A stretch of DNA of 64,000 nt from Cristatella mucedo (Eukaryota; Bryozoa; Phylactolaemata; Cristatellidae), in NCBI GenBank assembly GCA_009760855.2, contig WPIO01000013.1, positions 3,048,501-3,112,500 on the forward strand. Direction: 5' to 3'. Position numbers and translations under genes: made by a program. Positions within the stretch are counted from its first letter, which is position 1; every line of letters begins with the position of its first letter. Positions 33,733-46,100 of the stretch are shown here, in pieces. A model generated the notes under the pieces. The model saw only the letters and a list, made by a program, of their open reading frames with translations. It was not told the DNA's origin and did no database searches.

Positions 33733-33738
<6 letters not shown>
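33619..33738 (-). mobile_element. LINE-A 3' terminus inserted in a GA microsatellite
   Basis: (ATT)n tail, the CACTTGATAAAGCGCCCTCA terminus and about 80 bases of 3' untranslated region, then the truncation point directly followed by more GA repeat. Confidence 0.85.
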
Positions 33739-33776
<38 letters not shown>

Positions 33777-33856
33777 GAGAGAGAGAGTGAGAGAGTGAGA
33801 GTGAGAGAGAGAGAGTGAGAGAGAGAGAGTGAGAGTGAGAGAGAGAGAGTGAGAAG
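33739..33856. repeat. (GA)n microsatellite with GTGA variants, right half
   Basis: GA repeat with regularly spaced GTGA units. The left half (33525-33618) has no such variants. Confidence 0.95.
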
Positions 33857-33859
33857 AAA

Positions 33860-34905
33860 GGCAGAGCAAGCGCCTCTCATCGAATCTGGGATTTAAATCG
33901 TCACCCTCTAGTGCTCGCTGCAAGACTTTCAGAAATTTAAACTTGACAAATTTTCTAATTTATACTGGCAGTAATCTATCCGTTCAGGTCGTAACCGCAG
34001 CCTGCAAGTCTTGCATCGCCGGTTTGGAAGGCAACTGAGGCCAAGGAATAGGCGATGCTAGCTAAGCCAGGTGGAAAATTACTGCTCTGCTCACGGGATC
34101 AGCAGGCAGACTTGTTGGGGTCGCGGTTGATCGGCAGGCAAGGATTTGAACTGCCATGATTGGCATTACTGTTTTCATCCTGAACTGCAAGCGCCCGGTA
34201 GATTGACGAAATGAGATACGATGCCGGCGATACGCCAGTACGTCAGTTGCAGCCCACCGCTATTTGCACGCGTTCTCGCCAGTTGCAATTCAACATTACG
34301 GCGAAAGCTTAGTTGACTCGAGAACGGTGATCGCCACGTTCCGGCCCAGGTCAAGGCCTGCAGCCGGACTTTCGACGCGGCTACTAGGCGATGGCCTCGA
34401 ACGACAGTAATGGGCAGACTCTCTGGGATTTTGACGGCCCACGTGCTTTTTTTTTAAGGCCTCAACATTCGACAAGCCGAGACCTATTTTCCAAACGAGC
34501 TACAATTATTCTCGAAGCAGCTGCTGAGTGCTGCGTTTCTACCGACGCGGCCGCGCGCTCCTTTCGGCTTCCTACTCCGGTAGAATGAGGCCATAAGAGC
34601 TGCCCGACGAGCGACTGTCGCAGTCGCTCGCGGCACAGATCTCAATGTATTTTTAAGAAAACAATCGGTCGTCGGAAAATCCGGCAGCCATCAGGAGATC
34701 GGCTTACTTGCGCATTCAGAAGCTGCGCTCCTGAAGCCGGCCGCCTGGAAGCCTCTTCAGTTCGGCCAATCCAAATTCGAATAAATCAAAGTTAAAGCCA
34801 AGCTCCCTGGGCAGAGCCCGAAGCTTCGCCGCGCTCCTCGCGAACGCGTGCCTAAAAAGGAGCGCCTCCACGGAACCTCTCGAAACGGGATCGCCCCTTC
34901 GGAAA
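33860..34905. other. Stretch without supported gene
   Basis: Short frames; no repeat family recognised. GC-rich from about 34.2 kb. Confidence 0.3.
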
Positions 34906-34910
34906 CTTAC

Positions 34911-34978
34911 TGGCCCGCTCTGCAAGCCGAAAGTGCACGAAACGAGCGCGCCACTCGAGCAGCGTGTCGGGCTCATTT
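34911..34978 (-). CDS. Candidate short internal exon
   Basis: A 68-base segment on the minus strand between a strong acceptor (ATAACGGTTTCTTTTTTAG) and a strong donor (GGGCCA|GTAAGT). Two frames are open: NEPDTLLEWRARFVHFRLAE then RA, and MSPTRCSSGALVSCTFGLQS then GP. The second ends on a codon boundary and so could join exon 21313-21476. Both splice sites are good, but the exon is too short to recognise. Confidence 0.3.
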
Positions 34979-35180
34979 CTAAAAAAGAAACCGTTATCCT
35001 CTTCGCTCTGGAACCGCGTTGAAAAATAAGGCACGCCGCCCGCGACAAGTCTCTAGAGCCACTCTCTGTGTCTGGTAGCCGTTTGTTCTCCGGTCAAATG
35101 ATCGCTCTCTCGGCGAATGGGGGTTAAAGTGCTGAAACCCGGGCAGAAACCCGGCTCCCCACCCCTTCAGCCAGAGCCAT

Positions 35181-35193
35181 TGGGGGGGGGGGG
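35181..35193. repeat. G homopolymer
   Basis: Thirteen consecutive G. Confidence 0.95.
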
Positions 35194-35261
35194 GCTTTCA
35201 GCTCACCCTCCAAGGTCACCTCTCCCTGCGGGCCTCGGGCCTCGGGTTCGGTACTTCTAAG

Positions 35262-35340
35262 CTCTCCTGCGTAACACCCACATAGTCTTTATGACTTTGT
35301 GGAGTTACAGACGGAGATACCTTACATTACATTACTTCGT
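35262..35340 (+). mobile_element. LINE-B 3' terminus
   Basis: CTCTCCTGCGTAACACCCAC, ATAGTCTTTATGACTTTGTG, GAGTTACAGACGGAGATACC, ending CTTACATTACATTAC. Confidence 0.85.
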
Positions 35341-35360
35341 CAGTAATTGCTAACTGAAAT

Positions 35361-35549
35361 CGTGAGCCGTGATGACACACTAGGTAAGGCGGTTGCTTTT
35401 CACGACCTCGGTCCCTAGGTCGCGGGTTCGATTCCTGCAGTGGGCGATTCTTTATCGCCACTGCAAGCGGTGGTGATAGCCGTAAAGCTTCTTCAGTCGC
35501 TATACAAAAAGAGGCTGTTTAATCAGCCAGGATTTATTTATTTATTTTA
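35361..35549 (+). mobile_element. SINE1, full copy
   Basis: Box-A-like TGACACACTAGG; box B GGTTCGATTCC (35425-35435) is a perfect match to the RNA polymerase III consensus. The body matches the copy at 2564. The 3' end is ATTT repeated (35533-35549), whereas the 2.6-kb copy ends in T only. Confidence 0.88.
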
Positions 35550-36100
35550 ACTCGCACAATGCACCAAAAGCTGCCGAAAATGCCAAGCCATCGCGTAGTA
35601 CAACCATCCCTCGTTTTCACACATTTTCCTTGTTTCAGATCACTTATCTTAAAGGCATCAGTAGGGAACAATCATGACTCAGTGCTAGACAGAGTACTGC
35701 TGCTCAAATATTGGCCACTATCGCCAAGCGGCGCGTCCTGTGGTAGAACTAGTCGTGCGATGGCAGCATTGAGCATCACAGCAACACCTAGGCAGCGGGT
35801 TGAGGGAAGGGGCAGCAGACCCACCCCCCCCCCCCCCCCCCGCCAATCCAGGCACCACTTCCGTGTCAGCATCACCTACGATCGGACTACTAACGCAAGG
35901 CTAAGTGTCTGCACTCTTAATTAAAAAACTTCAGGCTACATCGTCGCATCGTCACATCTAATCGTTGAGCATTAGCCGCGTAGTTGAGACCTGAATCCAG
36001 AAACAGCCATAGGACAACCGTAAGCGACTGCTATGGCTGCTGGTACAAGTGGGAATAGGCTGCGTGGACTCGATCAAGATCCACAATTATATTTATTTGG
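35550..36100. other. Stretch without supported gene
   Basis: Contains a run of about 18 C at 35823-35840. The frame over it (35559-35924) is an ordinary chance frame. Confidence 0.4.
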
Positions 36101-36107
36101 CAAGCTA

Positions 36108-36180
36108 CATTCCTACATTGCATTACGTTACTACATTGCTACATTGCATTACGTTACTACATTACATTACATCACTACAC
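36108..36180. repeat. (ATTAC / ACATT)n repeat
   Basis: Degenerate pentamer repeat (CATTACGTTACTACATTGC). It resembles an expanded LINE-B tail, though no LINE-B body is attached. Confidence 0.8.
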
Positions 36181-36337
36181 ACACTCTCCCGGAAATCACT
36201 TTATTGAGCTAACGAATAAGCCTGGGAGTAGCAACAATACGGGCCTCAGCATAAGTTCTAGGAAAAATGCAATTGACGTGCTGCTGCCCCACATCAGAAA
36301 AATTATAACTGTCGAGATAGTGTTCACTATTCCTGAA

Positions 36338-36486
36338 GTGCTGGTTTGGCACAGTGGTTAAGGTGCTTGCCTCGACCAAGGTCAACGTGAATGTATTTGA
36401 TGACCTATGTCGTGAGCTCGAGCCCCGTGGCATATTTGAGGCACCTGAATAGAGATTACGTTCTCTTATGGCGCTATACAAATGAA

Positions 36487-36487
<1 letters not shown>
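36338..36487 (+). mobile_element. SINE2, full copy
   Basis: Box A TGGCACAGTGG (36347-36357) followed by TTAAGGTGCTTGCCTCGACC, a box-B-like GAGCTCGAGCCCC, GGCATATTTGAGGCACCTGA, then ATAGAGATTACGTTCTCTTA and GGCGCTATACAAATGAATT. An AC microsatellite starts at its 3' end. Confidence 0.88.
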
Positions 36488-36488
<1 letters not shown>

Positions 36489-36571
<83 letters not shown>

Positions 36572-36575
36572 AAAC

Positions 36576-36657
<82 letters not shown>
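36489..36657. repeat. (AC)n-(AT)n-(GT)n-(AT)n compound microsatellite
   Basis: AC 36490-36524, AT to about 36550, GT to 36570, a GAAACATATATAC spacer, then AT to 36657. The AC and GT parts could pair as a hairpin. [12 protein letters not shown] frames are repeat translations. Confidence 0.98.
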
Positions 36658-36661
<4 letters not shown>

Positions 36662-36662
<1 letters not shown>

Positions 36663-38475
36663 TGTAAATCCTGGTTTCGAACTACTTATGTCATACTCTA
36701 GTGTTAGTGTGGCATGCAAGCACAAGTTATGCTCGAGCAAGGCAGGCATTGCACCAGAGGCCATGCACCAGACAGCTCAGTTGTTCTCTAGTAGTCGTTT
36801 GAGAGAAGTCGGCGCTGGACGCGTATGCCTAAAGTTCTCTATCGTTGTCGAATAGGCTTCTCTAAAATTTTCTCTAAATTAATAATGGTAATTATAATAA
36901 TAAATAATAATAAGTTAATAATTCTCTCAAATTCATGACTCGGTTACGGATATGGATATGTGATATTTACACACTTCATTGCTGCTGCCACGTTCGGCTA
37001 CTGACGGCATATCTAAGCCGCTATTGGTGGGCCACCTACAAGTCGCTAGCCGTGCTCCGAGGCTCAGAGCTACACTTGTATTTGTCACGCTTCGGCAAGT
37101 AATAGCGCCGTTACGAGCGAAGCGTTTGCTTGCTGTCTGAAAGGTATTAGCGCAGAAGCAGCTACACCGCGTTTGGACCTGAGCCTCTGCTGCGAGGTCA
37201 GGGCTATTGGAAGATTTACTTTGCCGTTCCCTTTGATGCCGTAATCTAGACGTCGCGCTGCGACACCATCGTACATTTTTCTCCCATCAGCATATCGAGT
37301 CAAGTCTGATAAAAGCGCGATCCGTTTTCTCTCAAACATATCCGTGTGCAACAAAAAACACAACAAACGCGTGCAGCAAAAAAGGGGGCAGCTGAATGTC
37401 GGCAGATACCACTCTCCCACCAACAATGTAAGCAGGAGTTAGGGCGGATGACATCCGGAGCCTAATGCACAAACGATTCCGATTTGAATTGCACTGTACA
37501 AAAAAACCTCGAAGCGCAGCGAAGGCTAAACGCGCCCTTATTTGCAGCTGAAAATGGTAACTGCTACAACAAATCCAAATCTCGGCTAGCGACTGCTTGA
37601 GGTTTTCACTCACTTGTCTGTCCACCGAGGTGTCTGAATCCATACACTGCGGTCGTACGCCTGGACCTCAAAAATCGCTGCCACAGTGAAATGTGGCTCC
37701 GAGTATCACCAACGGTATCTTAATCAAAAATGGCTGTGCTTAGCCATCCGGTTCTCGGAATACTTGGTGAAGAGTGCGTGGTTTGCAAATCCTCTAAAAG
37801 TGTATGTGCCATTACAGTGACCTGTAGGCTTTGGAAGCTTGAACCAGCAAGGCCAGCGAATCCGGCAAAACCGCACCGTCAGCAGATACGCATTCAAGCT
37901 CACTTACCGCGCACTGTATAACGTGCGCACATCGACTAACGAGCCTGTCACTGCAGCGTATTCGATCGGTGTCACTTGGGCTGCCCACACTCAGCAGCAT
38001 ATAAGGAGCGAGAAAACAGCTCGCTTTCTGCCGTACGCAGTCTGACCGCAGGCCGACTAGCTAAGTATAGCAAGCTTCGAGCCGACGTTCACGCCGCAGC
38101 AGCAATGCTACCTCAGAGCGGACAAAGGGTGCTGTGGATGGAAGGCAGCGGAAGGAAGGCAGCAGCTGCTATTTTCGCCTGCCCACAGTGCTCCCAGGCT
38201 CCGAGTGACTCGGGGCTAACCGGATCTGGAGGCCTGATTGAGATTGCAGCCAATCTTTCTTCGGGGACTAATACAATGAATACCGGAGAGAGGAACTTAT
38301 TGAACCGAAATGAACGAAGTTTCGGCTGGGAAGAGTGTACGAAGGTAAAGCAAAGCCCGACCGTTGGGAAAGGCTGCACACCAACGGTGCCCGTGGCAGC
38401 CCTATCCGAGGCAATCCAAAAGCAAAGGACACTTCCCTCTTTAGCTATGTAAAGAACTTGCCCCTCCCAACTTCC
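36662..38475. other. Stretch without supported gene
   Basis: Short frames on both strands (for example 37085-37426 minus, 37976-38452 plus). None has convincing borders and none is recognised. Confidence 0.3.
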
Positions 38476-38648
38476 TTTTCCTCTCTGTCTCTGTCTCTGT
38501 CGCTGTCGCTGCCTCTCTCTCTCTCTCTCTCACTCTCTCTCACTCTCTCTCTGCCTCTCTCTGTCTCTCTCACTCTGTCTGTCTGTCTGTCTGTCTCTTT
38601 CTCTCTCTGTCTCTCTCTCTCTGTCTCTCTGTCTGACTGTCTCTCTAT

Positions 38649-38724
<76 letters not shown>

Positions 38725-38742
38725 TTATCTATCTATCTTTCA
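38476..38742. repeat. (CT)n/(GTCT)n/(ATCT)n microsatellite
   Basis: CT-rich tract with GTCT units, then about 24 ATCT units from 38647 to 38740. Confidence 0.97.
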
Positions 38743-38916
38743 ATAACGGTTCTTAACTATATCTGCATTATTTGTCTTACCTATTCCAGTCACCGGCTGA
38801 GTGCTCTTCGTTCCCTCACTCTTTCCCTCAACCTTTCACCGTCCTTTCCCACCATCACTGCTCAAGCCCCCCTACTTTTGCCACTGCTCCTGTTGGCCCT
38901 ACTCCCCCAGCTCTCT

Positions 38917-38964
38917 TTATCTCTCTCTCTCCCTCTCTCTCTCTCTCTCTCCCTCTCCCTCTCT

Positions 38965-39032
<68 letters not shown>

Positions 39033-39045
39033 GTCTGTCTCTGCT
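38917..39045. repeat. (CT)n microsatellite, pyrimidine-rich surroundings
   Basis: CT repeat ending in GTCT units. The plus strand stays strongly pyrimidine-rich (CCT, CTC, CTG runs) to about 39300. Confidence 0.95.
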
Positions 39046-40510
39046 TCTCCTCTGCTCCTGTTCTGTCTACTGTTTGCAGTGGCGGTCTTCCGGGCCCCTT
39101 CTCTGCCCCTTGCTGGTGCTCCACCTTTGCTCCTGCTCCTGCTCGCCCCGGCAGCTTCTTCTCTTGCTCTTTGCACTACCTCGACTTCTGATTCACTTGG
39201 TTCTCCTGATAGTATCGCCGCTGCTTCACGACCTCTTTCTCTTCCCCCTCCGCCTCTTGCTCACCCTCCTCCTCATGTCTCTTCTCCTACTTTCTTCCCT
39301 TCTTTCGCGCCCTAAGCTTCGTTCATCGTACCATTCCTTCACCGTACCCCCTTCCATGTCCGTAGTCTCACTCTCCCGCATAATCTTTGGCGGTCCCTAT
39401 TCTTGCATTCTCGCTGCTCCTTGAGTGGCCAACATCTCCCAGATCCCTCTTGGAGCTTTGTGTTACAGAAGCATAGCAACCACTGCACTTATTACGTAGC
39501 CGCAGCATACCTACCATGAGGCAATGCAGCCGCAAGCTGATCCGTCTCTATTCACACTTGTCCATAGTACACCTCCGGCTTTGCCCTTGCTTTATGGCAG
39601 ACGTAATGAGCAATCTCTTGTTGGTGTCCTGGGCGCTCTTCTTCGAGCTTGGCGTGGCCGTGGCTGCTGACTGCTGCAGACCGAATGAGGGTGATCCTTA
39701 CTCAGGGAGAATGAAAATCAATAGGTTACATTATCATATTCCCATAAATTTAAGAGGATTTGACCCCCATGGAGCAGGCAGGCTGGTAATTGTGCCAATG
39801 CCGGTACCGGTACCCCACGTGCCCTGGACAGCTGAACAGTACAGCAGTGCCGTTCAATGACATAGTATGGTTGCTGCTGTAGCAACGACTGTTAAAAAGT
39901 ACCCCGAGGACGATATACGAGCTGCTCATATTCTAGAGCTACTGCTCCTCGTAGAGTTAATGAAATACAGCTACTGGGTGTGTGCACATGCACGTGTGTG
40001 TGTGTGCACGACTCGAGTGAGCGAGTGTGCCTGTACGCACAGCTTTAGCTGCCGAGCGGCTAGGGATGAAGCAGCATTGAGACATTCTCGGGTGAACAAA
40101 GCGCAGTGCCACTCGTGGAAACACTCGTGCCCCCGCTCTGCCATGTCGCTGACTTTCAATGGGTTTTATTGATGTCGATTGGCCCTGCTCCACGTCTTGC
40201 TTTGCCCGTCGAGCACGCGACTATCAGAGGGCAGCGTAGCACACTCAGCCTAATGCCTGAGGCAAGGCTGGCCAATCAGGCCGCAAAAGCAAGTCAGCTA
40301 ATGACGACAACATTCAGCAGCAACAGCAGCACCAGAGACCGTACCGACACACTAGCACGCACAGTCAGAGGGTAAGCCTAGTATAATATATCTCGATGGT
40401 GCTTTAGCTGCATGTTTCGATTTGCTGGCAGAAATATAATTACGAGTGGATCGTGGTCCAGGTGAACATCCGACTGCATTCCAGGAGATTCTGGGGAAAA
40501 TAGACAGTAG
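39046..40510. other. Stretch without confident gene
   Basis: Includes a plus-strand frame from ATG 39594 (MADVMSNLLLVSWALFFELG, then VAVAADCCRPNE) with a signal-peptide-like start, stopping at 39858. I see no clear partner exon and do not call it as a gene. A GT/CA-rich patch lies at 39975-40010. Confidence 0.3.
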
Positions 40511-40513
40511 CTC

Positions 40514-40691
40514 GGTGAGCCGTGATGGCACTCTTGGTAAGGGGTTGCTTTTCATGACCTCGGTCCCGAAGTCGTGGGTTCAAATACTGCGGTGGGTGTT
40601 TCTGTATCGCTGCTGCAAGCGGTGGGGATAGCCGTAAAGGCTCTTCTGTCGCTTTACAAAAGAGGCTGTTAAGTCAGCTAGTATTTGTTAA
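40514..40691 (+). mobile_element. SINE1, diverged full copy
   Basis: GTGAGCCGTGATGGCACTCT, GACCTCGGTCCCGAAGTCGT, GGTTCAAATAC (altered box B), AAGCGGTGGGGATAGCCGTA, ending GGCTGTTAAGTCAGCTAGTA. More changed than the copies at 2.6 and 35.4 kb. Confidence 0.85.
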
Positions 40692-40985
40692 GCCTTGATG
40701 GCACACTAGGTTTATACTGTTCCTCTTGCCGATGTGACTGCCAAGCACAATCTAGGCTTGAACTTCTATGTGAATGACACTCGGCTGTACCTTTGTTATA
40801 TATCTACTTGCATGTTGACTCTGTGCATGTCACCCCTAACTAAATTATTCTTGTTTTTTATTGAGCATGCTACCACAAACCATTCGATCGTGCTTCCTTT
40901 ACCGAAATTGCAAAGCACCAAGAAAGAGATTGAGTTCTCTGAGGGCACTTTCTCAAATGTATTACTATTACTTTTATTATTATAG
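40692..40985 (+). mobile_element. SINE1 head fragment fused to an internally deleted LINE-A
   Basis: CCTTGATGGCACACTAGGT (a SINE1 start) runs directly into LINE-A reverse transcriptase sequence (TATACTGTTCCTCTTGCCGA; FYVNDTRLYL, with the catalytic YADD changed to YVND). An internal deletion then joins it to the 3' untranslated region and an ATT tail at 40985. Confidence 0.75.
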
Positions 40986-41425
40986 ATCTACTCACCCATC
41001 AGGCTAAACATTGTCCACTCGCTTTTCGGAATCTAACCGTTTACTTATATTTCATACAAACCTCAAATCCTTTGGAGAGCGTACCTCTAATTCGTATGCT
41101 CCCAAAGGCTGGAACTCATTCCCAAATGACGTCACGACATCCTTGACATTTAAAAAGAAGCTTAAAAAGCACCTATTTACTATGGCATTTAGTGGGTCCT
41201 GCTATTCATCGTCTGTGTGCTTAATCGTACTGAGCACTGTGCTTACTACCACTAACCATATTTTCCACGTTGACACTGCATGTCACTTCTAACCAGGTTA
41301 TGCTTGTTGAGACTGTGGATACTACCACTAACAATTCGATTATACTTCATTTACAGCATATGAAAAATGCTTCTAGATAAATTAATTTCTCTTTGAGTGC
41401 TAAGCAGATGTGTTATTATTATTGC
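40986..41425 (+). mobile_element. LINE-A, 5'-truncated, adjacent to the previous copy
   Basis: Starts at AGATCTACTCACCCATCAGG, with coding remnant FSESNRLLIFHTNLKSFGER and NSYAPKGWNSF, then a diverged terminus (CTTTGAGTGCTAAGCAGATG) and ATT tail. Confidence 0.75.
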
Positions 41426-41429
41426 TATT

Positions 41430-42780
41430 AATAGTATCAGTATATAGATGTTGCTTTTTGTAAGCCATCGTGCCGAGTGTTGCCTGCTTGCAACAGGTGA
41501 GCAGGTCTATCGCTCTGTCTGAATTGCTTGCTTATCAAAACTCATAGCTTCTTCGAGTGGCGTCACTCATGAGAAAAACCAAAAACCGTCACTTAGCATC
41601 GAACTGCCTAAACTTTATGGAATAGTGAGTTTTTGTCTAGCCAGTAAGGGAGTGCATACGAAGCTCGGGTGTTTTGTGCTTTCAAAACTCAACAATAAAT
41701 TATTGAATTACTTGAATTTCATCGGGTATTGTCTAGTTAAATAATGACAATAATAATAAAAAAATTGTCATAGCTCATTAAGAGAATTAGATCTCCTTGT
41801 GTACACTTTAAGCACGTTATGACGGAACTGATATCAACTGAGTAGTGTTAAAATGCTCAATTTCAGCTTACATAAGCATGTGGAAGACAATTCATACGGT
41901 GGAGGGTAAATGCTGAGAGTCATAGGTCTTACCACCCCGAGGAGTGTCTTAACAACTCATCCAGTTTGACCAACGCCGACGATGCTCCGCATCTAACCTG
42001 TGATCTCCGACCTGTGATCTCCGACCTGTGATCTAGCGGCGACTTTAGTTTGGGCGCTCTCCAGGTTAGCGCTTCGCACCGCATGCGATGTACATGAAGC
42101 ATCGTGGACAAATTGGTTACAGTAAGAATCTATGACGAAGCATAAGTCCTGCCACCGGCTCGACTCAAACCCGAAATCTCGGTGCCCAGAATCTCCGGCC
42201 GTTACCACTTGGCTACCGAGGTCATGCTGTGCCGAATGACTTTTGCATGTAGGTGCACCTACGAACCTAGAAACTCTTCGACTTCTATGGACCACTCAAC
42301 TCTGACTGCTATCACCACCTATGACTCCTCCTCGCTAGTGGCTCGTCGTGACCGCTACTCAAAGAGCTTTTGTGGGCAGCACACTAAACGTCCCCCTTGT
42401 GACCTCTACATTGGTTTTCTTATCTAAGCTGGCTGCTTTTTGGTAAAAGCCGGCAGCTACTTGCCGACGACTTCAGCGTGACTCATCACAGACTGCTTGT
42501 CAGGGACAGTACCGGTGAGCAGCCTCAACCCGAAGACTTCTGCGGCCTGGCCTCCTCCTGCGACTAGCCAGCGGCACGACGACAACTTGCTGCCTGGAGA
42601 TTTTGTCAGAATCGGCACTAGCAGAAGATAAAAGTGAATGACGGCCGCTCAATCTGGCTGCAATCGTCACTCGACACATTTTGTGAGACGCCATCAGCCA
42701 ATGCATCCTGATACCCAGCGCGCCGGACTTCTGAAGTAAGTCGCTCACATTAAAAGAGTCAAAAAGCAAACGTCAGTTAG
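41430..42780. other. Stretch without supported gene
   Basis: Short frames only. At 41998-42034 a 14-base unit (CTGTGATCTCCGAC) is repeated about 2.5 times. Confidence 0.35.
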
Positions 42781-42782
42781 AC

Positions 42783-42798
42783 CAGAGGTCGGCAAACT
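42783..42798 (+). repeat. Left terminal inverted repeat of the hAT element
   Basis: CAGAGGTCGGCAAACT; its complement, with one mismatch, is at 49024-49039. Confidence 0.75.
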
Positions 42799-43149
42799 CC
42801 GGCTTTTAGGCCAGATCCGGTGTTGTACGACAGTGCCTAGCTAGTGCTCCAGTCCGACCTAGCGGCCCCATAGTTATTTTTTTTTATGGATCCGGCCTAA
42901 TTGAGTTGTCGCGGTTTTCTTACCCTTCACAATATAGAGGTACTTTGACTTGCTAGTATCCCAACTGACGAGTTTTCGAGGCATGAGCCGTCTCTCTGCC
43001 GCTTTTTGCTTTGGTTTGAGAGCCAACTTTTATTGTGTTTGATTTTCCTTTTCGTGTTTCGCTGTATGATTGTAGAACTGCGACTTTGCTTTTCGCACGA
43101 CTAGCTGAGGCAGCCGTTAGCCGTGACGGATAAGCTCCAGAAAGTGGGA

Positions 43150-46100
43150 ATCGACGAATTACCCCGATCCACTCTACTTAGGCTAGCAACGATGAGACGT
43201 AAGCGTTGCCGAGCTCACATTTTTCGCTGATATTGTAGCACACGCTCGAATTTATCTGTCCACCAAATTTCGTGTTGCTGCAAGCATCAACGCGAACTTG
43301 TGCAAATGAGCTTTGACGCCGGACGCCTATACCGCAATCTATTCCAGCTCCCGTCAAATTCACCACAAGTCAGCTTCGCACAGCTCCAAAAAGTTTAGAA
43401 CGTCAAGTACGCTACACGTGCAATGTACCCAGAAATTTTCGCACGACTCCGCTCACGCGTTCTCACGAAGTCCACTTAAATAAGATTACAGTGGCCCAGG
43501 TCAATATACCACAATCCACTGCATTCCACCACGCAGTGAAAGAAATCCTGTTCGAAAAGTGCATATGAGAGCCCACTCTGCAACAATTGTTGCACTTACA
43601 AAATTTCACCTGCATTGGCACGGCCGTACTCGTGCAATTTGCTGCAATCGACTACAGTAGCCAGGGCCATACCGAAATCCATTTCAATCCACCGAATCCA
43701 CCGCATACAAAATTGAAATACATTGCGCCGAGCTCCAGTTTTTTTAGCATATTAAAGTGCACCGTGCTGTGTGCATAACCAAGTAAAATAAAAAATATTG
43801 TCTATCCTCGCGCAGTGGCAATGGGCGGAAATCGCCGGCAATGACCAGGAAAAATACCGAAATAAACTCTTCCACTGAAAATCATCCTCAGATCGCCATC
43901 GTGAAGCTCTAATTGACATTGCATATAGGACTAGACTCAGTTTAAAGTGACACACAAAATTTCGCTCCATCGTGCACACGCGTTCTCGTGCAACTAATTG
44001 CAATTGACTGCAACGGCCCGGTTCCATAACGGAATCCACCTCATTCCGCCAAAATCCACTGCAATCCACCACACAGCGACCAGAACGCGTACACTAGAAG
44101 CTCTAATTGTTATTGCACGCCGCTCTACTCTTCGGTAATTGCGTACTTGCATAACTTCACTGTAATTGCCTCAGCCATTCTGCAGCAATGCACTGCAATT
44201 GACTGCAACTGCCCGGGCCAGTGCTTCAATCTACCGCAACCCGCCGAAAAACGACCAGAATACGTACATCCCACAATTTCACTACAATCTACCATTCGGC
44301 AGTAATACATTGCAATTGACTGTAGTGGCCCGGGCCACTACCTCAATATATACCAATCTGATGCAAAATGCCCCTAAATCGGTTTCGCAATGCTTCAATT
44401 TTTAATGCATGTTACAGAGCACACTGGTTGAAGTCAACCACATCATTTTAAGCAATTGTGCTCATGCAATCTCTGGCAATGCATGGCAATCAACGGCTCG
44501 GCTCGAAGCAGCAATCCACAACAATCAGTGGCAAGTTGACACCAAATTGGCTGCACGAAGTGCCGATTGTCATCGCATTTCACGTTTCTTTGTGCTAAAA
44601 GTAAAATTGTAGGACTTTCAAGCTATTTTGCACGTTAATTGTTAAAAATGCACGGCAATCGACAGCAATGGTAGGGACCAAAACCGAAATCCGTGGCAAA
44701 TCGACGAGAAATCGGCTGCACCAAGCTCCAATTCTCACTCCAAGTAACATATGTAATGTAATGTATCTTCGTCTGTAACTCCACAAAGTCATAAAGACTA
44801 TATAGGTGTTACGCAGGAGAGTTGTATATACCTCACTCACAGCCTAAGCAGCTTTCAGTATGCATTCGGTAACGCATTTGCATTCGGTAACGCATTCGGT
44901 AACAGACTTCGTCTCACGCAACAAAGAGAAAGTGGGAAGCATAGCAGAGTCAGGAGAGCAGTTGAGGTAGTGAGTAGCATGGAAGTAGCAGCTCAGGGCC
45001 GCAGAAAAGGATGAGCCATAGTCGGCAGTAGGAGAGTAGTTGTCGTTGCGTAAGACTTGTGGAAGCGAGTTCCACAGTCTAGAACCTGCAGAGCTAAAGC
45101 TTCTGTCGCCAACGGTCTTCAAGCGGAGGAATGGAACAGCTAATTTATTGTCCACACAGGAGCTGAGGGCGCGAACAGGCTGAAACTGATGCAGCAGTTC
45201 AGGTAGGTACGAAGGAGCCAAGCCGTGGCGGGCCTTGTGGGTCAGCGTAAGAACATTGCTCTGAATCCGTTGGTCAACCGGCATCCATCTTAGCTCTTTT
45301 AGCAAAGGATACACGTGATCAAACTTCTGGGACTTAAAGACTAGCCTTGCAGCCATATTCATAGTCAGTTGCAGTGGCCTAATCGCTTTTTTTGGTAGCC
45401 CAGCCAATAGGGAATTACTTTCAACCCTTTCAACTCGCTCTGACCGTTTAATCTTGGGCAATGCATGGCAACAGAAGGCAATGGCATTCGCAGATACGGC
45501 AATTCATTATGGTACATCGCAAATCACTGGAAAGTGACTGGGCCAAGATCAAATATATCTTACTTGTCACAGCCCACTATGTTGAAAGTGCAATCAAATC
45601 CTTTCAACCAATCGCGAACGTACAGTCGCGAGCAATGTACAGTAATCGACAGCAATGTCCTAGGCCAATACCCCAATTCCCGGCAAATCGAAGAGAAATT
45701 GGCATCGTGGAAGTCTTAATTGTCATTACATATAACATTGCGCTACGTCCCAAGTAAAACCGTGAAATTTTCAAGATTTTTGTTTGTTAACTGTCAGCAA
45801 TGCACGGCAATTAACAGCAATGGTAGGGGCCGATAGCGAAATCCGTGGAAAATTAACAAGATTGGCTGCAGTAAACTGCAGCTCTCATTCCACCTAACAT
45901 GTACCTGTGTGCGAGAATAATTGTTACCCATGGTGTGCGTTTAATTGACGGCAGCGCGCTGCAATCAACGGCAATCGCTAGGGGAAATACGCCAATTCAT
46001 AACAGACAGTTACAAACGGACCGACGACAGTTGGTGAGTGAAGCTCCAACTTTTCTTGCATATTGCACTACACTGCATTAAAAGTGCAGCCACATCCTTT

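Noticed and set aside
36391-36855. His-Thr, Tyr-Ile and Cys-Val repeat proteins
   Set aside because: Translations of the AC/AT/GT compound microsatellite.
38335-39424. 326-codon plus-strand frame with Ser/Leu and Tyr-Leu-Ser-Ile repeats
   Set aside because: Most of it is CT and ATCT microsatellite. The remaining part is pyrimidine-rich low-complexity DNA.
39516-39860. Plus-strand ORF with signal-peptide-like start (MSNLLLVSWALFFELG)
   Set aside because: Possible secreted peptide, but no convincing splice sites, codon evidence or partner exon. The hydrophobic stretch is short and could be chance.
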